Below, piece by piece: positions 61,401-64,000 of a stretch of DNA of 64,000 nt; within the stretch, counting starts at the first letter, position 1, and the number at the start of each line of letters is the position of its first letter. The DNA comes from Streptomyces sp. DH24 (GTDB taxonomy: Bacteria; Actinomycetota; Actinomycetes; Streptomycetales; Streptomycetaceae), in assembly GCF_029813775.1 (NCBI RefSeq), contig NZ_JARVKW010000011.1, forward strand, positions 118,446 to 182,445. Direction: 5' to 3'. The notes under the pieces were generated by a model, which had not been told where the DNA came from, made no database searches, and was given only the letters and a program-made list of their open reading frames with translations. The position numbers and the translations under genes are program-made.

Positions 61401-61563
61401 CACCGGCGCCCGCACCCACTGGGCCGACGCCTCCGACGCGCCGACGGTGATCACCTTCGACGCCGTGCGCGGCTCCCGGGTCCGCGTCTCACTGACCAGC
61501 AGGTACCCGGACGAGGCGCGCGGCGCGGTGCGCGTCGGCCGGTTCGAGGCGCCCGCCGTCTGA
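58466..61563 (+). pseudogene. Glycoside hydrolase family 2 gene with one frameshift
   Basis: The intact gene would encode about 1030 aa: a Tat signal ([20 protein letters not shown]), a GH2 sugar-binding domain ([10 protein letters not shown]), an Ig domain, a TIM barrel ([19 protein letters not shown]; acid/base Glu at codon 59794 in SIGNEVPDS; nucleophile Glu at codon 60034 in LFLFESES), further beta domains, and a C-terminal discoidin-like module ([14 protein letters not shown]). The frame starting at 58466 continues to about 58650 ([13 protein letters not shown]), where homology moves to another frame ([24 protein letters not shown]). One base, probably a G in CCGGCGCG, is missing at 58649-58656. 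This is a real frameshift mutation or a sequencing error. Confidence 0.85.
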
Positions 61564-61664
61564 GCCGCGGCGGGGGCGGTCCGGACGGGAACGGAGAACA
61601 TTTTGTCCCGTCCGGACCGTTGACGTGGGTCACACCTGCCACAACCATGGCCTGCGACCGCCGT

Positions 61665-61678
61665 TGGGAGCGCTCCCA
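61665..61678 (+). promoter_or_regulatory. CebR operator (cellulose regulon)
   Basis: TGGGAGCGCTCCCA is a perfect 14-bp palindrome identical to the Streptomyces CebR box. It lies 41 nt before the GH9 cellulase start. Cellobiose or cellotriose should relieve CebR repression. No cebR gene lies in the window, so the control is in trans. Confidence 0.9.
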
Positions 61679-61718
61679 CGGCGCGTGCGACCCGCACCTC
61701 CCGACGAGGAGCCCAGAC

Positions 61719-63962
61719 GTGAACAGACGCCGAACAGCCTTGCTGTCCCTGACGGCCCTGCTGGCGACCGCGCTCACCGCGCTGCCCGCCGGGCCGGCCG
61801 GGGCCGACGAGGTCGAGCAGGTCAAGAACGGCACCTTCGACACCACGACCGCACCCTGGTGGACCACCAGCAACGTGACCGCGGGCCTGTCCGACGGCCG
61901 GCTCTGCGCCGACGTCCCCGGCGGCACCACCAACCGCTGGGACGCCGCCGTCGGCCAGAACGACATCACCCTCGTCAAGGGCGAGTCGTACCGCTTCAGC
62001 TTCCAGGCGACCGGCTCGCCCGAGGGCAACACGGTCCGCGCGGTCGTCGGCCTGTCGGTGGCGCCGTACGACACGTACTACGAGGTGAGCCCGCAGCTGA
62101 GCGTCTCCGGGAACTCCTACACGTACACCTTCACCTCGCCCGTCGACACCACACAGGGCCAGGTCGGCTTCCAGGTCGGCGGCGGCGCGGACCCGTGGCG
62201 CTTCTGCATGGACGACGTGTCCCTGCTGGGCGGCGTGCCGCCCGAGGTGTACGAGCCGGACACCGGGCCCCGGGTCCGGGTCAACCAGGTCGCCTATCTG
62301 CCGAACGGCCCGAAGAACGCCACCCTGGTCACCGATGCCACCGAGTCGTTGCCGTGGCAGCTCAAGAGCGCCGGCGGCACGGTCGTGGCGCGCGGTGCGA
62401 CCGTGCCGCGCGGCGAGGACGGCTCCTCCGGGCAGAACGTCCACTCGATCGACTTCGGCGGCTACCGCAAGGCGGGCCGGGGCCTCACCCTGGTCGTCGA
62501 CGGCGAGACGAGCCGGCCGTTCGACATCGGCACCGGCGCCTACGACAAGCTGCGCCTGGACGCCGCGAAGTACTACTACACGCAGCGCAGCGGCGTCGCG
62601 ATACGCGACGACCTGCGGCCCGGGTACGGCCGCGCGGCCGGGCACGTCGACGTGGCGCCCAACCAGGGCGACGGCAAGGTGCCCTGCCAGCCGGGCGTGT
62701 GCGACTACACCCTCGACGTCACCGGCGGCTGGTACGACGCCGGCGACCACGGCAAGTACGTCGTCAACGGCGGCATCTCGACGTGGGAGCTGCTGAGCAC
62801 CTACGAGCGGGAACTGATCGCCCGCACCGGCGAGGCCGAGAAGCTCGGCGACAGTTCGCTGCGCATCCCCGAGAGCGGCAACAAGGTCCCGGACATCCTG
62901 GACGAGGTCCGCTGGGAGCTGGAGTTCCTGCTGAAGATGCAGGTGCCGGACGGCAGGCCGCTGGCCGGCATGGCCCACCACAAGATCCACGACGAGCAGT
63001 GGACGGGCCTGCCGCTGCTGCCGAGCGACGACCCGCAGAAGCGGGAACTGCACCCGCCGACCACCGCGGCCACGCTGAACCTGGCGGCGACGGCGGCCCA
63101 GGCGGCCCGCCTCTACCTGCCCTACGACCGGCAGTTCGCGGCGACCGCGCTCGCCGCGGCCCGCAAGGCGTGGGACGCGGCCCTCGCCCACCCCGACGTG
63201 CTGGCCTCCGAGTCCGACGGGATCGGCGGCGGCACCTACGCCGACTCCGACGTCTCCGACGAGTTCTACTGGGCGGCGGCGCAGCTGTACCTGACCACCG
63301 GTGAGCAGAAGTTCCAGGACCACGTCCTGAAGTCCCCGGTCCACACGGCCGACATCTTCGGCCCGACCGGCTTCGACTGGGCACGGACCGCCGCCGCCGG
63401 ACGCCTCGACCTGGCCCTCGTGCCGAGCCGGCTGCCCGGCCGGGACAAGGTCCGCCAGTCCGTGGTCAAGGGCGCCGACCGCTACCTGGCGACGCTCAAG
63501 GCCCACCCGTACGGCATGCCGTACGCGCCCGAGGGCAACAAGTACGACTGGGGCTCCAGCCACCAGGTGCTGAACAACGCGGTCGTCCTCGCCACCGCCT
63601 ACGACATCACCGGCGGCGCCAAGTACCGCGACGGGGCCGTGCAGAGCATGGACTACATCCTCGGCCGCAACGCGCTGAACATCTCGTACGTCACCGGCTA
63701 CGGCGAGGTCAACGCGCACAACCAGCACAGCCGCTGGTACGCCAAGCAGCTCGACCCGAGCCTGCCGAGCCCGCCCGACGGCACGCTCTCCGGAGGACCC
63801 AACTCGAGCATCCAGGACCCCTTCGCGCAGAGCAAACTCCAGGGCTGCGTCGGTCAGTTCTGCTTCATCGACGACATCCAGTCCTGGTCGACGAACGAGC
63901 ACACCATCAACTGGAACGCCGCGCTCGCCCGCGTGGCCGCCTTCGTGGCCGGCCAGGGCTAG
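61719..63962 (+). CDS. Secreted cellulase, CBM4-Ig-GH9 endoglucanase
   Basis: A 747-aa exported cellulase. The signal peptide ends near residue 29 (LPAGPAGAD). Next come a CBM4/9-type binding module (about 31-170, [20 protein letters not shown]), a CelD_N-type Ig domain (about 185-280, [23 protein letters not shown]) and the GH9 catalytic domain. Catalytic Asp340 and Asp343 lie in [13 protein letters not shown], the histidine motif is [11 protein letters not shown] and the acid Glu727 is in [16 protein letters not shown] at 61719 follows GACGAGGA. It is controlled by an adjacent CebR box. No C-terminal binding module is present. Confidence 0.95.
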   Translation: MNRRRTALLSLTALLATALTALPAGPAGADEVEQVKNGTFDTTTAPWWTTSNVTAGLSDGRLCADVPGGTTNRWDAAVGQNDITLVKGESYRFSFQATGSPEGNTVRAVVGLSVAPYDTYYEVSPQLSVSGNSYTYTFTSPVDTTQGQVGFQVGGGADPWRFCMDDVSLLGGVPPEVYEPDTGPRVRVNQVAYLPNGPKNATLVTDATESLPWQLKSAGGTVVARGATVPRGEDGSSGQNVHSIDFGGYRKAGRGLTLVVDGETSRPFDIGTGAYDKLRLDAAKYYYTQRSGVAIRDDLRPGYGRAAGHVDVAPNQGDGKVPCQPGVCDYTLDVTGGWYDAGDHGKYVVNGGISTWELLSTYERELIARTGEAEKLGDSSLRIPESGNKVPDILDEVRWELEFLLKMQVPDGRPLAGMAHHKIHDEQWTGLPLLPSDDPQKRELHPPTTAATLNLAATAAQAARLYLPYDRQFAATALAAARKAWDAALAHPDVLASESDGIGGGTYADSDVSDEFYWAAAQLYLTTGEQKFQDHVLKSPVHTADIFGPTGFDWARTAAAGRLDLALVPSRLPGRDKVRQSVVKGADRYLATLKAHPYGMPYAPEGNKYDWGSSHQVLNNAVVLATAYDITGGAKYRDGAVQSMDYILGRNALNISYVTGYGEVNAHNQHSRWYAKQLDPSLPSPPDGTLSGGPNSSIQDPFAQSKLQGCVGQFCFIDDIQSWSTNEHTINWNAALARVAAFVAGQG

Positions 63963-64000
63963 CCGTTCCGTCCCGCACGACGACCCGGGCGGCCGGCACC

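Noticed and set aside
58599..63962. Single 1787-aa open frame spanning the GH2 and GH9 genes
   Set aside because: Only the part from 61719 has protein-like composition (GH9). The first 1040 codons are an Arg/Pro/Gly-rich shadow of the GH2 gene in another frame, caused by high GC.
1..64000. Mobile elements, integrases, CRISPR arrays, tRNA genes, biosynthetic gene clusters
   Set aside because: No transposase, integrase, tRNA cloverleaf, spaced repeats or PKS/NRPS modules were seen. The decayed genes show deletions but no flanking insertion-sequence ends.

Overview
The window is about 73% GC, with starts split between ATG, GTG and TTG, many 4-nt start/stop overlaps, Tat-type signal peptides, and a DmdR-type iron box and CebR box of the kinds known from actinomycetes. 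This is chromosomal DNA of a Streptomyces-like actinomycete. I see no tRNA, rRNA, CRISPR array, insertion sequence or integration site.

Layout. 1-12: first codons of a minus-strand gene running off the edge. 173-3048: an unusual molybdopterin oxidoreductase without the usual Fe-S cysteines, coupled to a small helical protein. 3081-4886: a YheO/DauR-like regulator with a tandem operator and a coupled threonine/hydroxyaspartate-type dehydratase. 5056-7789: a cupin, then a moxR/VWA (coxE-like) pair.

8036-24457 is an L-rhamnose utilisation locus. The minus-strand operon rhaI - rhaEW (aldolase fused to lactaldehyde dehydrogenase) - rhaB - lutABC carries rhamnose to DHAP and L-lactate and then oxidises lactate to pyruvate. 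The divergent plus-strand operon encodes a two-permease ABC importer with its binding lipoprotein, the mutarotase rhaM and a secreted BNR propeller resembling rhamnosyl-uronate lyases, followed by a LacI regulator. Matching operators (TGAAAC-S-N-TTCA) sit just after both divergent promoters, and a third lies upstream of a decayed alpha-L-rhamnosidase gene at the edge of the locus.

24566-43456 is mixed: a peptidase and a PIG-L deacetylase; a stub resembling an ECF sigma factor gene; a CYP102-like P450 with a divergent TetR; an iron-box DUF2470 gene; a lactonase-like lipoprotein; two FUSC membrane proteins; an FBP-domain protein behind a perfect 19-bp palindrome; a ROK regulator; several SDR enzymes; HAD and PHP phosphatases; and a GH16 glucanase. 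At 38122-38295 on the minus strand lies a structured RNA with a 14-bp closing stem, a central bubble, a terminal hairpin and a terminator. It resembles 6S RNA.

43615-58196 holds VanZ, DUF4230, STAS, oxidoreductase/GlxA-type AraC, VOC, DUF4235, glutathionyl-hydroquinone reductase, a CDF transporter, an N-terminally truncated F420-type nitroreductase, an aldo/keto reductase, a PhyH/AraC pair, a DUF4232 lipoprotein and a PAS-GAF-SpoIIE-ATPase phosphatase. 58466-63962 encodes a GH2 enzyme broken by one frameshift and an intact GH9 cellulase under a perfect CebR box.

Two themes stand out. One is a polysaccharide-to-pyruvate rhamnose pathway that can be read end to end. The other is repeated gene decay: the rhamnosidase relic, the sigma-like stub, the truncated nitroreductase and the frameshifted GH2.
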